From NCBI RefSeq assembly GCF_009823805.1, contig NZ_WUEK01000001.1:206688-270687 (forward strand): DNA of 64,000 bases. The letters run 5' to 3'. The notes beneath the pieces were generated by a model. The model did no database searches. It worked only from the letters and a program-made list of their open reading frames with translations, and had not been told where the DNA came from. Positions 54,876 to 63,409 of this stretch are shown piece after piece. This DNA comes from Nocardioides flavescens. Lineage in GTDB: Bacteria > Actinomycetota > Actinomycetes > Propionibacteriales > Nocardioidaceae. Numbering within the stretch: position 1 is the stretch's first letter; each line of letters begins with the position of its first letter. A program made the position numbers and the translations under genes.

Positions 54876-56303
54876 CTACTTCCTCGCCTTCACCGTGAGC
54901 TTCGTGGTGCCCGAGGCGGCGGCGTGCGACGTGTCACCGGAGTAGGCGACGACGACCTTCCAGACGCCGCGGGTGAGCCGGGGCAGCGTCACCCTCTGCG
55001 TGGTGCCGGAGACGGCGACCCGGACGACCTTCGACTTCTTCGTCCCCTTCTTGGTCAGCGCGACCTCGAGGGCGCCGCTCGGCACCGAGGTGGTGCCGTC
55101 GAGGGCGACGGCGAGCTTCGCACGGCGGCCGACGACGGGCTTGCCCTTGATCGTCGCGGTGACGCTCGGGGTGGCCTTGACGACCGCAGCAGGCGTGGTC
55201 GGCTGGGTGGGCTGCGTGGTCACCGGGGCCTGCAGGCGCGTCCAGTCGATCGCGACCGGGGTCTCGGTGTCCTGAGTGGTGTTCGACCGGGTGTGGGCCT
55301 GCCAGGTGTAGACGGAGTACGCCTTCGTGCGGTCGAGGCGGGCCGTCGGTGCGGTCAGCGAGGTCGAGAACGAGCCGCTGGTGAGCGCCGAGGCCGGGAC
55401 CCAGGTCGCGGCGGCGAAGGCGTCCATGCCATCGCGCGAGCCGGTCGGGGGCAGGCCACCCGCCGGGGCCAGGCCGACGTAGATGCCGTTGTCGCCGATG
55501 TTGGTCACCCCGCGGAATCCGGTGCCGGTCGCCGCGACGGTGAGGCCGGCGGTCGGGCTGGCGTCGCTGACCCGCGCGGTCACCGTCGGGGTCGGCACGC
55601 CGGCGGTGAACGACGCGACCTGCTTCTTCAGGTCCGAGGCCGGGTTGGTCCCGGTGGCGTAGAAGTGTGCCCGCACCCCGCTGGTGAGGTTGCCGAGGAA
55701 CGACGCGGCGAACGACTTGCCGTCGACCGGCTTGCCGGCGCCGATGCCGAGGGCGGTCGCCTCGGCGCTGTCGGCGGGGAGCACGCCGGCCCAGTCGGGT
55801 GTGGCGGCGAGCGTGGTGGGGTCCGGCCGGGTCGAGGCCGCGAAGGTCGCGACGACCACGCGAGCCGGGTCGGTGCTGGCTGCGGGGCCGCCGAAGGCGG
55901 CGTTCGAGGCAGACACGACGGCGGTGAGGCGGCCGCTGCCGTCAGGGCCGTAGGTCACGGCCGGGTCGGCGAGGGTGACGGTGTAGAGGGTCGTGCCGGC
56001 GTTGACGAACGACCCGGCCACGGACCCGGCGTACTGCACCGTCGAGGCGCGCGTCGCGACCTCGTAGGTCGCGGTGCCGCCGGGGAAGCTCACGACGCCG
56101 TCGGCGTCCTCGGTGGCGCCGCCGCCGAGGACGTGGGTGGAGAGGTGGTCGTCGAACTGCTGGGACACCTCCCAGGCCAGCACGGGTGCGGGGGCGGCGG
56201 CCTGGGCCTGCACGGGCGCCAGCGCGAGGAGCCCGCCGGTGGCGAGCGCTCCCGCGACGGTGCCGACCGCGCAGCGGCGTGTGCGGGTGACGAGGGTGGA
56301 CAT
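54876..56303 (-). CDS. Secreted HtaA-domain haem-binding protein with Ig-like tail
   Basis: The 475-residue protein has a signal peptide (residues 12-34, AQA-A). An HtaA-type haem-binding domain follows (about 38-190: LAWEVSQQFDDHLSTHVLGGG, VSFPGGTATYEV, TLADPAVTYGPDGSGRLTAVV). A second domain (about 230-340) has LTVAATGTGFRGV and NGIYVGLAP. A C-terminal Ig-like module (about 395-475) closes it. No anchor is seen. HtaA proteins strip haem from haemoglobin and hand it to HmuT in corynebacteria. It is the last gene of the hmu operon; the GIYV domain is shared with the product of 57605-58714. Confidence 0.85.
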   Translation of the reverse strand: MSTLVTRTRRCAVGTVAGALATGGLLALAPVQAQAAAPAPVLAWEVSQQFDDHLSTHVLGGGATEDADGVVSFPGGTATYEVATRASTVQYAGSVAGSFVNAGTTLYTVTLADPAVTYGPDGSGRLTAVVSASNAAFGGPAASTDPARVVVATFAASTRPDPTTLAATPDWAGVLPADSAEATALGIGAGKPVDGKSFAASFLGNLTSGVRAHFYATGTNPASDLKKQVASFTAGVPTPTVTARVSDASPTAGLTVAATGTGFRGVTNIGDNGIYVGLAPAGGLPPTGSRDGMDAFAAATWVPASALTSGSFSTSLTAPTARLDRTKAYSVYTWQAHTRSNTTQDTETPVAIDWTRLQAPVTTQPTQPTTPAAVVKATPSVTATIKGKPVVGRRAKLAVALDGTTSVPSGALEVALTKKGTKKSKVVRVAVSGTTQRVTLPRLTRGVWKVVVAYSGDTSHAAASGTTKLTVKARK

Positions 56304-56358
56304 GGTGGTTCCTCTCGGGGTGGGACCGGGTGGGTGGAGAGCTCGCGTCACGGACGTC

Positions 56359-57612
56359 TCACCGACGGCGTGCGGAGCGGGGTGGGACGAGCAGGCTGGC
56401 GGCGGCGAGCAGCAGCAGGGCGCTGCCGAGCCACCACGGCCAGGGGTCGGAGGCGGGGGTCGCCGGGATGACGGCCGCGACGGGGGCCACCCGGGTCGCG
56501 GTCGGCGGCTGCGCGAGCAGGGCACCCGCCGCCGCGTCCTCCGGGACCGGGTCGGCGGCGGTCGGGGCCGCCAGCGGGGGCACCGCCACCGGCTGGGGCT
56601 GCGACGCCGCGGTGGGCGTGGCGGAGGCGCTCGGGGTGGGGGTCGGGTCGGGCGTGGAGGACGACGGACGGACGGGCGCGGAGTTCTGCACCGACGGCGG
56701 CCGCGTCGCGGGGGCGCTCGTCGGTGGCGCGGCCGGCGGACCGCCCGCGGCGTCGAGGCCGACGGTCAGGGGCAGCGCGACCTTGAAGGGGTCGGTGGAG
56801 GTGCCGGAGGAGTACCAGAACGCCGCCGCGCCGAGCCGGTCGAGCTGGTCGACGAACGACTGCGGGAACGACCCGCTGCTCGGCGTACCGGTCACCTGCG
56901 GGACGCCCGAGACCGTGACGCCGAGGTAGGCAGGGGTCGCCGTGAAGCCACGCGGGTCGGACAGGTCGACCGCCGGGAGGGTGGCGAGGGTGACGACCTG
57001 CGCCGGCACCTCCTGCCACACGGTCTGGTCGGTCTGCGACGAGGCGTGGCCGCCGACGCTGGCCCGCAGCTCGCCACGGCCGCCGGCGACCTCGAGGACG
57101 GGGTCGGAGACGACGAACGCCGACATCCCGGAGTAGTAGAGGACGCTGACGGAGCCGCTCCACGAGATCCGGGCGGTGCCCGCCGCGGCGTCGACCTCAC
57201 CGCTGCCGCCGGCGAAGACGAACGTGTGGTCGCTCGTGGTGCCGGCCGCCGGCGGACCGAGCGGGGCGCCGTCGCTGGTGGTCGACAGGCCGGCCCAGGT
57301 GGCGGGCTGCCAGGCGCCGCCGGTCCACTTCTGCACCGAGACCGCACCGTCGCTCTGGCGCCACTGCTCGGGCGCGATCTGCACTCCCCCGCGGCCCGGG
57401 TCGGGGTGGCGCCCGGCCGAGAAGAGGTTGACCGTGCCGGGGGCGTGGGCGCGGTTGCCCGACTCACGGCTCAGCCCCCAGCGCAGCGTGGCGCCGGTGA
57501 CGTTGATGGTGCTCGTCGGGGTGGCCGTGGGGGTCGGGGTCGGCTCCTCGCTCGCGACCGCCCGGGCTGGGAGGGCGACGAGCACCAGCGCCACGAGGAC
57601 CGCCCTACGCAC
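56359..57612 (-). CDS. Membrane-anchored HtaA-like haem-capture protein
   Basis: The 417-residue protein has a signal peptide (about residues 3-20), an HtaA-like domain (about 35-210: ATLRWGLSRESGNRAHAPGTVNLFSAG, GTARISWSGSVSVLYYSG), a Pro/Ser/Thr linker (about 275-375) and a C-terminal helix plus RRR tail (WPWWLGSALLLLAAASLLV). The order and anchoring match corynebacterial HtaA-type surface haem receptors. Its start overlaps the upstream 57605 stop by 8 bp, supporting one transcript. Confidence 0.78.
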   Translation of the reverse strand: MRRAVLVALVLVALPARAVASEEPTPTPTATPTSTINVTGATLRWGLSRESGNRAHAPGTVNLFSAGRHPDPGRGGVQIAPEQWRQSDGAVSVQKWTGGAWQPATWAGLSTTSDGAPLGPPAAGTTSDHTFVFAGGSGEVDAAAGTARISWSGSVSVLYYSGMSAFVVSDPVLEVAGGRGELRASVGGHASSQTDQTVWQEVPAQVVTLATLPAVDLSDPRGFTATPAYLGVTVSGVPQVTGTPSSGSFPQSFVDQLDRLGAAAFWYSSGTSTDPFKVALPLTVGLDAAGGPPAAPPTSAPATRPPSVQNSAPVRPSSSTPDPTPTPSASATPTAASQPQPVAVPPLAAPTAADPVPEDAAAGALLAQPPTATRVAPVAAVIPATPASDPWPWWLGSALLLLAAASLLVPPRSARRR

Positions 57613-58714
57613 GACGCGTCCTGCGGCGTACGACGACCAGGCGGGCGAGGGCGAGCAGCAGCACCGCGGCCGAGCCGGCCGCGAACAGCACGGCCCCGCG
57701 CTCGTCGGGCACCTCGGCGGCGACGGGCGTGGTCACAGGGGTGGGAGCGGTGTCCGGCGTCGAGACGTCGGTGACGGCGAAGCTCACCGACGGCGGCTCC
57801 TCGACGCCGAACAACCGCAGCTCGTGGGTCCCCACCTCGGTCGAGGCGGGGATGGAGACGACGCCGGCGAGGCGACCGTCGGGGCCGACCAGGAACGGGC
57901 CGGCGCCGGCCGCGCCGTCGTCGAGGACGGCGGAGACCTGGCTGCCGGGCGTGAGCCCGGCGGCGGTGAAGGCCAGGACGTTGCCCGGGCGCGCGGAGGC
58001 CCGGTCGACCTCGAGGGTCGCGGGGACGGCCTTGCCGGGGCGAGGACGCTTCGTGCCGGCCGGCTCGTCCGTCGGCTCGTCCGCCGGCTCGGCGGTGGGT
58101 GCCGCGGTCGACACGTCGTCGCCATCCGTGGTGGTGCTCGCCGGGGTCGAGGCGGCCGGCTCGGTCGGTGCGACCGAGGCGACCCGCACGGGGGTGAAGG
58201 ACTCGTTGCGGGCGTTGACGACGCCGTGGGCGCCGACGGTGATGACCCCGCAGGTGACCCGGCGGCAGTCGACGCGGCGCACCGCGCCGTCGCGGTCGAC
58301 GGTGTCGAACGCTGCGCCGGGCACGTTGATCGTGGTCGACCAGGAGCCGTCGGCGCGCATGGTCGAGGTGGCCGAGCCGGCGGTGTCGGAGCCCGGGAAG
58401 GCGATGAACCGCTGGTGGCCTGCGTTGTCGGCCGACTCGTCGTCGGGCACGTAGAGCAGGTCGCGCCCGGTCTGGCCGCCCTGGCTCGGGCGCCAGGTGC
58501 CGCTGACCGTGCCGAAGAAGACGTAGATGCCGCCGTGACCGCCGGCGACCGACTGGAACCCGCGGCCGGTGACGGTCAGCGTGGTGAGGTACGTCGGGTC
58601 GACGGTGGCCGTGCCCCCGTCGCCCGTCACCGTCACGCGGGCGGCGGCGTGTGCCGGGGCGACAGGCACGAGCAGCGCGATCGCGGCGAGCAGCACGATC
58701 AGGACACGGCGCAC
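57605..58714 (-). CDS. Membrane-anchored surface protein of the haem operon (GIYV domain plus Ig-like domain)
   Basis: The 369-residue protein has a signal peptide (about residues 5-23). An unassigned domain (about 25-190) has LTVTGRGFQSVAGGHGGIYVFFG and ends RVTCGVITVGAHGVVN, similar in layout to the second domain of the 54876-56303 product and reminiscent of the neocarzinostatin-like fold. A Thr/Pro-rich linker leads to an Ig-like domain (about 250-330: KAVPATLEVDRASARPGNVLAF, GTHELRLFGVEEPPS). A C-terminal helix and RRRTRRA tail anchor it. It is translationally joined to hmuV by a 16-bp overlap. Haem relay is inferred from the operon. Confidence 0.65.
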   Translation of the reverse strand: MRRVLIVLLAAIALLVPVAPAHAAARVTVTGDGGTATVDPTYLTTLTVTGRGFQSVAGGHGGIYVFFGTVSGTWRPSQGGQTGRDLLYVPDDESADNAGHQRFIAFPGSDTAGSATSTMRADGSWSTTINVPGAAFDTVDRDGAVRRVDCRRVTCGVITVGAHGVVNARNESFTPVRVASVAPTEPAASTPASTTTDGDDVSTAAPTAEPADEPTDEPAGTKRPRPGKAVPATLEVDRASARPGNVLAFTAAGLTPGSQVSAVLDDGAAGAGPFLVGPDGRLAGVVSIPASTEVGTHELRLFGVEEPPSVSFAVTDVSTPDTAPTPVTTPVAAEVPDERGAVLFAAGSAAVLLLALARLVVVRRRTRRA

Positions 58715-59505
58715 GGCGCCTCCTTCGTCGAGGTGCGGACCGGCACGACGACGAGCGACCCGCCGACGTCGACCACCCGCACCGGGTGCTGGTAGACGCG
58801 GCTCACGAGCTCGTCGGTGAGCACGGCCGCGGGCGGCCCGTCGGCGGCCACGACGCCGTCGGACAGCACCGCCACGCGGTCGGCGTACGCCGCGGCGAGG
58901 GAGAGGTCGTGCAGCACGACGACCACGGCGGCACCCTCGTCGGCGGCGGCGCGGGCGACGCCCAGCACGGCCTCCTGGTGGCGCACGTCGAGGGCGGCGG
59001 TGGGCTCGTCGAGCAGCAGCACGGGTGCGGCCTGGGCGAGCACGCGCGCGAACGACACCCGGGCCTGCTCCCCTCCCGACAGGGTCGGGAAGAGCCGCAG
59101 CGCGAGCGGGGTGACGTCGGCGCGCTCCATCGCCGCGGCCACGAGCAGCTCGTCGTCGGCGGCGGCCGGCGTGCGGTGCCACGGGGCCCGGCCCATCGCG
59201 ACGACGTCGGCGACGCGGAACCCGAAGGCGAGGCCCTGGCGCTGCAGCAGCACCGCCCGCCGGCGGGCCAGCTCGCGGGCGGCGAGCGAGGCGAGCGGCC
59301 GCCCGTCGAGGGTGACCGTGCCGCGCTCGGGCACGACGTCGCCGGACAGCACCGACAGCAGCGTCGACTTGCCGGCGCCGTTGGGTCCGACCAGCGCCAC
59401 GAGCTCGCCTGCCCCGACGCTCAGCGAGACGCCGCGCAGCACGTGCGCCTCGCCGAGGCGAACGTCGACGGCCTGCGCCGCGAGGCTGTGCTCGTGGGAG
59501 CTCAC
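58699..59505 (-). CDS. hmuV: Haem ABC transporter ATP-binding protein
   Basis: The 268-residue ATPase has Walker A GPNGAGKST (residues 40-48), LSGGEQARVSFARVL signature and LLLDEPTAALDVRHQE, as in FecCD-type iron-chelate uptake systems. It energises HmuU. GTG 59505 overlaps the hmuU stop (GTGA). Neighbouring genes show it is part of the haem locus. Confidence 0.93.
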   Translation of the reverse strand: MSSHEHSLAAQAVDVRLGEAHVLRGVSLSVGAGELVALVGPNGAGKSTLLSVLSGDVVPERGTVTLDGRPLASLAARELARRRAVLLQRQGLAFGFRVADVVAMGRAPWHRTPAAADDELLVAAAMERADVTPLALRLFPTLSGGEQARVSFARVLAQAAPVLLLDEPTAALDVRHQEAVLGVARAAADEGAAVVVVLHDLSLAAAYADRVAVLSDGVVAADGPPAAVLTDELVSRVYQHPVRVVDVGGSLVVVPVRTSTKEAPCAVS

Positions 59506-60584
59506 GCCCAGCCCCCCGCCGTACGACGGGCGCGGCGGATCAGCCAGAAGAAGAACGGGCCGCCGACGAGCGAGGTGAGCATCCCGATCGGGAGGTCGGC
59601 GTACTCCACCGCGGTGCGCGCCCACAGGTCGGCGAGCACGAGCAGCACCGCCCCGCCGAGCGCGGACGCCGGCACGAGCAGGCGGTGGCCGGGGCCGGCG
59701 GCGAGGCGGACCAGGTGGGGCACGACGAGCCCGACGAACGCGATCACCCCGCAGAAGGCGACCGCGGCGGCGGTGAGCAGCGCGACGACGACGATCGTGG
59801 TGAGCCGCAGCCGCTCGACGTCGACGCCGACGTGGCGGGCGGCCCGGTCGCCCAGGGCGAGCAGGTCGAGCGGCCGGGCGAGGAGCAGCGCGGCGACGAG
59901 CCCCACGGCCGCGACCGGCACCATGACGGCGAGGTGCTCCCAGCGCGAGCCGTTGAGGCTGCCCAAGGTCCAGAAGACGATCTCCTCGCGAGCCTGGGTG
60001 TCGCCGAGGAACATCAGGAACGCCAGGCCGGCGCTGGTCATCGCGTTGAGGGCGATGCCGGTGAGCACCAGCGTCACCGTCTCGGTGCGCCCGGCGTCGC
60101 GCGAGAGCAGGTAGACCAGCAGCGTCGTGGCCAGTCCGCCGGCGAACGCTGCCACCGCGACGCTCCAGGTGCCGAGGAAGGTCCAGCCGAAGACGATGAC
60201 GGAGGCCGCCCCGAGCGCGGCCCCCGACGAGACGCCGACGACGCCCGGCTCGGCGAGCGGGTTGCCGAAGACGCCCTGCATCAGCGCACCGGCGGTGGCC
60301 AGCGCAGCTCCGGCGACGGCGGCGGTCAGCACCCGCGGGAAGCGGACCTGCCACAGCGTCGCCTCGCCCTGGGGGTGGCTCGGCAGCGGGCCGACGTCGA
60401 GCCCGACGCGGTGGAACAGGGAGCCGAGCACCTCGCCCGGGGGCACGTCGAGCTGCCCGCGTCCGGCGGCGACGACGAGCGCGGCGCCGAGGGCGGCACC
60501 GAGTCCGGCCAGGAGCCCGACCCTCCCCGCCCGGATCCGCGGACGCGCCAGGGCCGTCGTGCCGGCGGGCAGTGTGGCGGTCAC
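59502..60584 (-). CDS. hmuU: Haem ABC transporter permease (FecCD type)
   Basis: The 360-residue protein has about ten hydrophobic segments and the FecCD landmarks PRVLTAAVAGAALATAGALMQGVFGNPLAEPGVVGVSSGAA and LVVPHLVRLAAGPGHR (core PHLVR). It moves haem through the membrane with HmuT and HmuV. GTG 60584 overlaps the hmuT stop by 4 nt, so the three genes are co-translated. Confidence 0.94.
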   Translation of the reverse strand: MTATLPAGTTALARPRIRAGRVGLLAGLGAALGAALVVAAGRGQLDVPPGEVLGSLFHRVGLDVGPLPSHPQGEATLWQVRFPRVLTAAVAGAALATAGALMQGVFGNPLAEPGVVGVSSGAALGAASVIVFGWTFLGTWSVAVAAFAGGLATTLLVYLLSRDAGRTETVTLVLTGIALNAMTSAGLAFLMFLGDTQAREEIVFWTLGSLNGSRWEHLAVMVPVAAVGLVAALLLARPLDLLALGDRAARHVGVDVERLRLTTIVVVALLTAAAVAFCGVIAFVGLVVPHLVRLAAGPGHRLLVPASALGGAVLLVLADLWARTAVEYADLPIGMLTSLVGGPFFFWLIRRARRTAGGWA

Positions 60585-61693
60585 GCGACCGCCTCGGGGG
60601 CGTACATCGCGACGGCGAGCGCCTCGAGCACCTGGGCGGTGAGCGGTCCGAACCCGAGCACCTGGGAGTCGTCCATGTCGACGAAGCGGCGGTGCTGGCC
60701 GGCCGGGGTGGTGGCGAGGGCGGGCAGCCGCTCGAGCAGGCCGTCGACGCCACCGGCGGACTCGAGGCCCTTGCTCATCACGAGCACGACGTCGGGCTGG
60801 GCGGCGACGATGCCCTCGTCGGTGACCGGCTTCATTCCGTCCCAGCCGATCTCGTCGGCGACGTCGTAGCCGCCCACCGCCTCGATCAGCCCGTCGGCGC
60901 CCGAGCCCTCGCCGAACATGTAGTAGACGCCGGACTGCCCGCGCACGTAGAGGAAGACGGTGCGCAGCCGGCGGCTCTCCTCGGCCGGGGCGATCCCCGC
61001 GATCTCGGCCCGCACCCGGTCGACCTCGGCGGCGGTGCGTGCGGCGAGGGCCGCGCCCTGCTCGGGGACGCCGAGCGCCTCGGCGACCGAGGTCGTCAGC
61101 GATGCGACGTTGTCGAGGCTGCGCGTGGAGTCGAGCACCACCACCGGCACGCCCGCCTCGCGCACCTGCAGGACGACGTCCCACGGCCCCAGGGTGGTGT
61201 CGGTGATGAGCACCGTCGGGTCGAGGGCGAGGATCGCCTCGGCCGAGAGGTCGTGCCCGCCGCGCGTGACCAGCGGCAGGTCGGCGGCCTCGGCGAACTG
61301 CGTCGAGACGTCGCGCCCCACGACCGCGTCGCCGAGACCGAGCTCGAAGACGGTGCGCGCGAGCGTGCCGTAGACGTCCAGCGCCAGGATCCGGCTGGTG
61401 TCGGTCACGGTGACCTCCGTGCCCTGGGCGTCGGTGACGGTCACGGGCAGCTGCGAGGTCGGGGCGTCGGCCACCGGCTCGACGGCGGGGTCGGCGACGA
61501 CCGCGCTCGTCGGGCCGTCGTACGCGCGGGGGTCGGCGGCCGGCGTCACGTCGGCCAGCGAGACTCCCCCGACCGACGAGCCGCCGTCTGCGGTGGCGCC
61601 GGGGTCGGGGGCGTCGATGCCGCACCCGCCCAGCAGCGCCGTCGACGCCAGCACGGACGCCAGCACGGCTGCGGCGACGAGACGTGTGCGCAC
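60581..61693 (-). CDS. hmuT: Haem-binding lipoprotein (substrate-binding protein)
   Basis: The 370-residue protein has a lipoprotein signal ending LLGGC (Cys24) and the two-lobed periplasmic-binding fold of the BtuF/FhuD type: ILALDVYGTLARTVFELGLG, LDPTVLITDTTLGP, KPVTDEGIVAAQPDVVLVMSKG. His and Tyr haem ligands are expected in the cleft. GTG start. It is the first gene of hmuTUV and the three associated surface genes, and the tandem IdeR-like boxes lie directly upstream. Confidence 0.92.
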   Translation of the reverse strand: MRTRLVAAAVLASVLASTALLGGCGIDAPDPGATADGGSSVGGVSLADVTPAADPRAYDGPTSAVVADPAVEPVADAPTSQLPVTVTDAQGTEVTVTDTSRILALDVYGTLARTVFELGLGDAVVGRDVSTQFAEAADLPLVTRGGHDLSAEAILALDPTVLITDTTLGPWDVVLQVREAGVPVVVLDSTRSLDNVASLTTSVAEALGVPEQGAALAARTAAEVDRVRAEIAGIAPAEESRRLRTVFLYVRGQSGVYYMFGEGSGADGLIEAVGGYDVADEIGWDGMKPVTDEGIVAAQPDVVLVMSKGLESAGGVDGLLERLPALATTPAGQHRRFVDMDDSQVLGFGPLTAQVLEALAVAMYAPEAVA

Positions 61694-61712
61694 GACTCCT
61701 CCGTTCCTGAGA

Positions 61713-61751
61713 TGAGGTAAGCCTTACCTGAGTGAGGTGAGGCTAACCTAT
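61713..61751. promoter_or_regulatory. Two tandem DtxR/IdeR iron boxes between hmuT and hmuO
   Basis: TGAGGTAAGCCTTACCTGA (61713-61731) is a near-perfect IdeR/DtxR palindrome, and TGAGGTGAGGCTAACCTAT (61733-61751) is a second 1 bp away. They lie in the divergent promoter region, so iron status should repress both the haem uptake operon and the haem oxygenase gene. Confidence 0.85.
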
Positions 61752-61817
61752 GCGCAGTTCGGCGTGGCAGGGACCGTCCCACCGACGGGACGGCGTAGCG
61801 TTCCCACTGCGCCCACC

Positions 61818-61837
61818 GCCTGAGACCTGTCTCAGGC
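61818..61837. promoter_or_regulatory. Perfect 20-bp palindrome upstream of the haem oxygenase gene
   Basis: GCCTGAGAC-CT-GTCTCAGGC is fully symmetric and lies 20 bp before the hmuO start and far from hmuT. It may bind a second regulator (a TetR or GntR-like dimer) or form an RNA hairpin near the ribosome site. Confidence 0.55.
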
Positions 61838-61857
61838 CGAGCCCCGACTGGAGCCCC

Positions 61858-62541
61858 GTGACCGTCCTCGACACCCCCCTCGACCAGCCGCTCTCGATCG
61901 CCATGCGCGACGGCAGCCGCGCCGAGCACGAGGCCGCCGAGGGCTCGTCCTTCGTCGGCGAGCTGATGGCCGGCCGCGTCGACGAGACGGGCTACGCCGC
62001 CTACCTTCGCCGTCTGCGCGCGGTCTACGCCGCTCTCGAGACCGCCGGCCGTGAGCGCGCCGACGACCCCTACGTCGCCGCCGTGCGCGACGTCGCCCTC
62101 GAGCGGCTCGACGCCCTCGACGCCGACCTCGACCACTGGGCGCCCGACGTCTCGCACGACCTGGCGCCGGGCGAGTCGCCCGCGGCGGCGGCGTACGTCG
62201 ACCGCCTGGAGGCCAGCGCCGCCTGGGGTGGGCTCTTCGTCGCCCACCACTACACGCGCTACCTCGGCGACCTCTCCGGCGGCCAGGCGATCGGGCGCAC
62301 CCTCGACCGCGAGTTCGGGCTGGAGGGTCGCGGCACCGACTTCTACCGCTTCGCCGCGATCCCCAAGCCCAAGCCCTACAAGGACTCCTACCGCGCCCGC
62401 CTCGACGCGCTGACCTCCAGTCACGACGACAAGGCCCGCGTCGTCGCCGAGGTCCAGGTCGCCTTCCAGCTCAACCGCGCCCTCTTCGTCGAGCTCGGCA
62501 CCCACCTCCCCGCCTGGCGTCGTACGCCGCGGGAGGGCTGA
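61858..62541 (+). CDS. hmuO: Haem oxygenase (biliverdin-producing)
   Basis: The 227-residue cytosolic enzyme opens with MRDGSRAEHEAAEGSSF, the axial His24 region, and carries HHYTRYLGDLSGGQAIGR, the conserved distal helix with its two glycines. It splits haem to free iron, CO and biliverdin, finishing the import chain. GTG 61858 starts at the family's usual N-terminus; upstream in-frame codons would cross the palindrome. It is divergent from hmuT across shared iron boxes. Confidence 0.95.
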   Translation: MTVLDTPLDQPLSIAMRDGSRAEHEAAEGSSFVGELMAGRVDETGYAAYLRRLRAVYAALETAGRERADDPYVAAVRDVALERLDALDADLDHWAPDVSHDLAPGESPAAAAYVDRLEASAAWGGLFVAHHYTRYLGDLSGGQAIGRTLDREFGLEGRGTDFYRFAAIPKPKPYKDSYRARLDALTSSHDDKARVVAEVQVAFQLNRALFVELGTHLPAWRRTPREG

Positions 62542-62562
62542 GCTCGGGCCGGCCCGCGCCCG

Positions 62563-62761
62563 TTCCACCGGGTACCCGGTGAAACTCACGCTCCCAGCAC
62601 GAAACTTCCTACGGCAAGCACCAGTTCCGTGACCCCAGTTCGCCATCGGCGTCCGCCCGCGTCCAGTACGTCGCCGGCCGCCAGTTTCACCGGGTACCCG
62701 GTGAAACTCACGCTTCCCGCACGAAACTTCGTACGGCAAGCACCAGTTCCGTGACCCCAGT
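62563..62761. repeat. Two 77-bp direct repeats with a KpnI-type palindrome, family E
   Basis: 62563-62639 and 62685-62761 are 77-bp direct copies with four mismatches, separated by 45 bp. Each opens with a palindrome around GGTACC (TTTCACCGGGTACCCGGTGA in copy two, at 62685-62704) and ends in AGTTCCGTGACCCCAGT. They fill most of the 334 bp between hmuO and the sigma-factor gene. The rest of the gap shows no gene; a promoter for the sigma gene must lie at its end. Confidence 0.85.
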
Positions 62762-62875
62762 GGGACACCTGTGGCGCTGGCGACTCCGACAACCCCTACC
62801 AACCGATCCGCGTCCGCGCGCATCCTTCCTGGTGACCGACTGACGGACACCGAGGACGAGCGGGGAGGCGACGCG

Positions 62876-63409
62876 ATGGGCCAGGACGCCACACCGGGGT
62901 TGCCGTCGTTCACCGAGTTCGTCGAGGTGGCGTGGCCGGGGCTCTACCGCACGGCCTACCTGCTGCTCGGCGACCACCAGCTCGCCGAGGACCTCGTGCA
63001 GGACGCGCTCGCCAAGACCTACGCATCCTGGCGGCGGGTCCGGGAGCCGGCCGCGGCCCGTGCGTACGCCCGCACCGTGCTGGTCAACACCGCCGCCTCC
63101 TGGTTCCGTCGCCGCTCGTGGCGGCGCGAGTGGCCCACCGACGAGCTGCCCGAGACCGCCACCGGGCACGACCCGTCCGACCGCCCCGCGGTCGTCGCGG
63201 CCCTGCGCACGCTCCCGCCCCGCCAGCGGGCGGTCGTGGTGCTGCGCTACTTCGACGACCTGAGCGTGCGCGAGGTCGCCGACACCCTGGGCATCAGCGA
63301 GGGGACGGTCAAGAGCCAGACCTCGCACGCCCTCGACCGGCTGCGCGTCGCCCTCGGCGACGACGTGGTGCCCGCCCCCGCCCGGGGCCTCCCGAGGAGC
63401 CGACCGTGA
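62876..63409 (+). CDS. ECF sigma factor (SigE-family sigma-70)
   Basis: The 177-residue protein has region 2 (about residues 12-75: FTEFVEVAWPGLYRTAYLLLG, QLAEDLVQDALAKTYASW) and region 4 (about 105-165: LRTLPPRQRAVVVLRYFDDLSVREVADTL, GISEGTVKSQTSHALDRLR) with no other domain. This is the short SigE-like group common in Nocardioides and Streptomyces. ATG 62876 follows CGGGGAGGCGACGCG, a good ribosome site. It overlaps the next gene by 4 nt, so its partner (a putative regulator) is co-translated. Confidence 0.92.
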   Translation: MGQDATPGLPSFTEFVEVAWPGLYRTAYLLLGDHQLAEDLVQDALAKTYASWRRVREPAAARAYARTVLVNTAASWFRRRSWRREWPTDELPETATGHDPSDRPAVVAALRTLPPRQRAVVVLRYFDDLSVREVADTLGISEGTVKSQTSHALDRLRVALGDDVVPAPARGLPRSRP

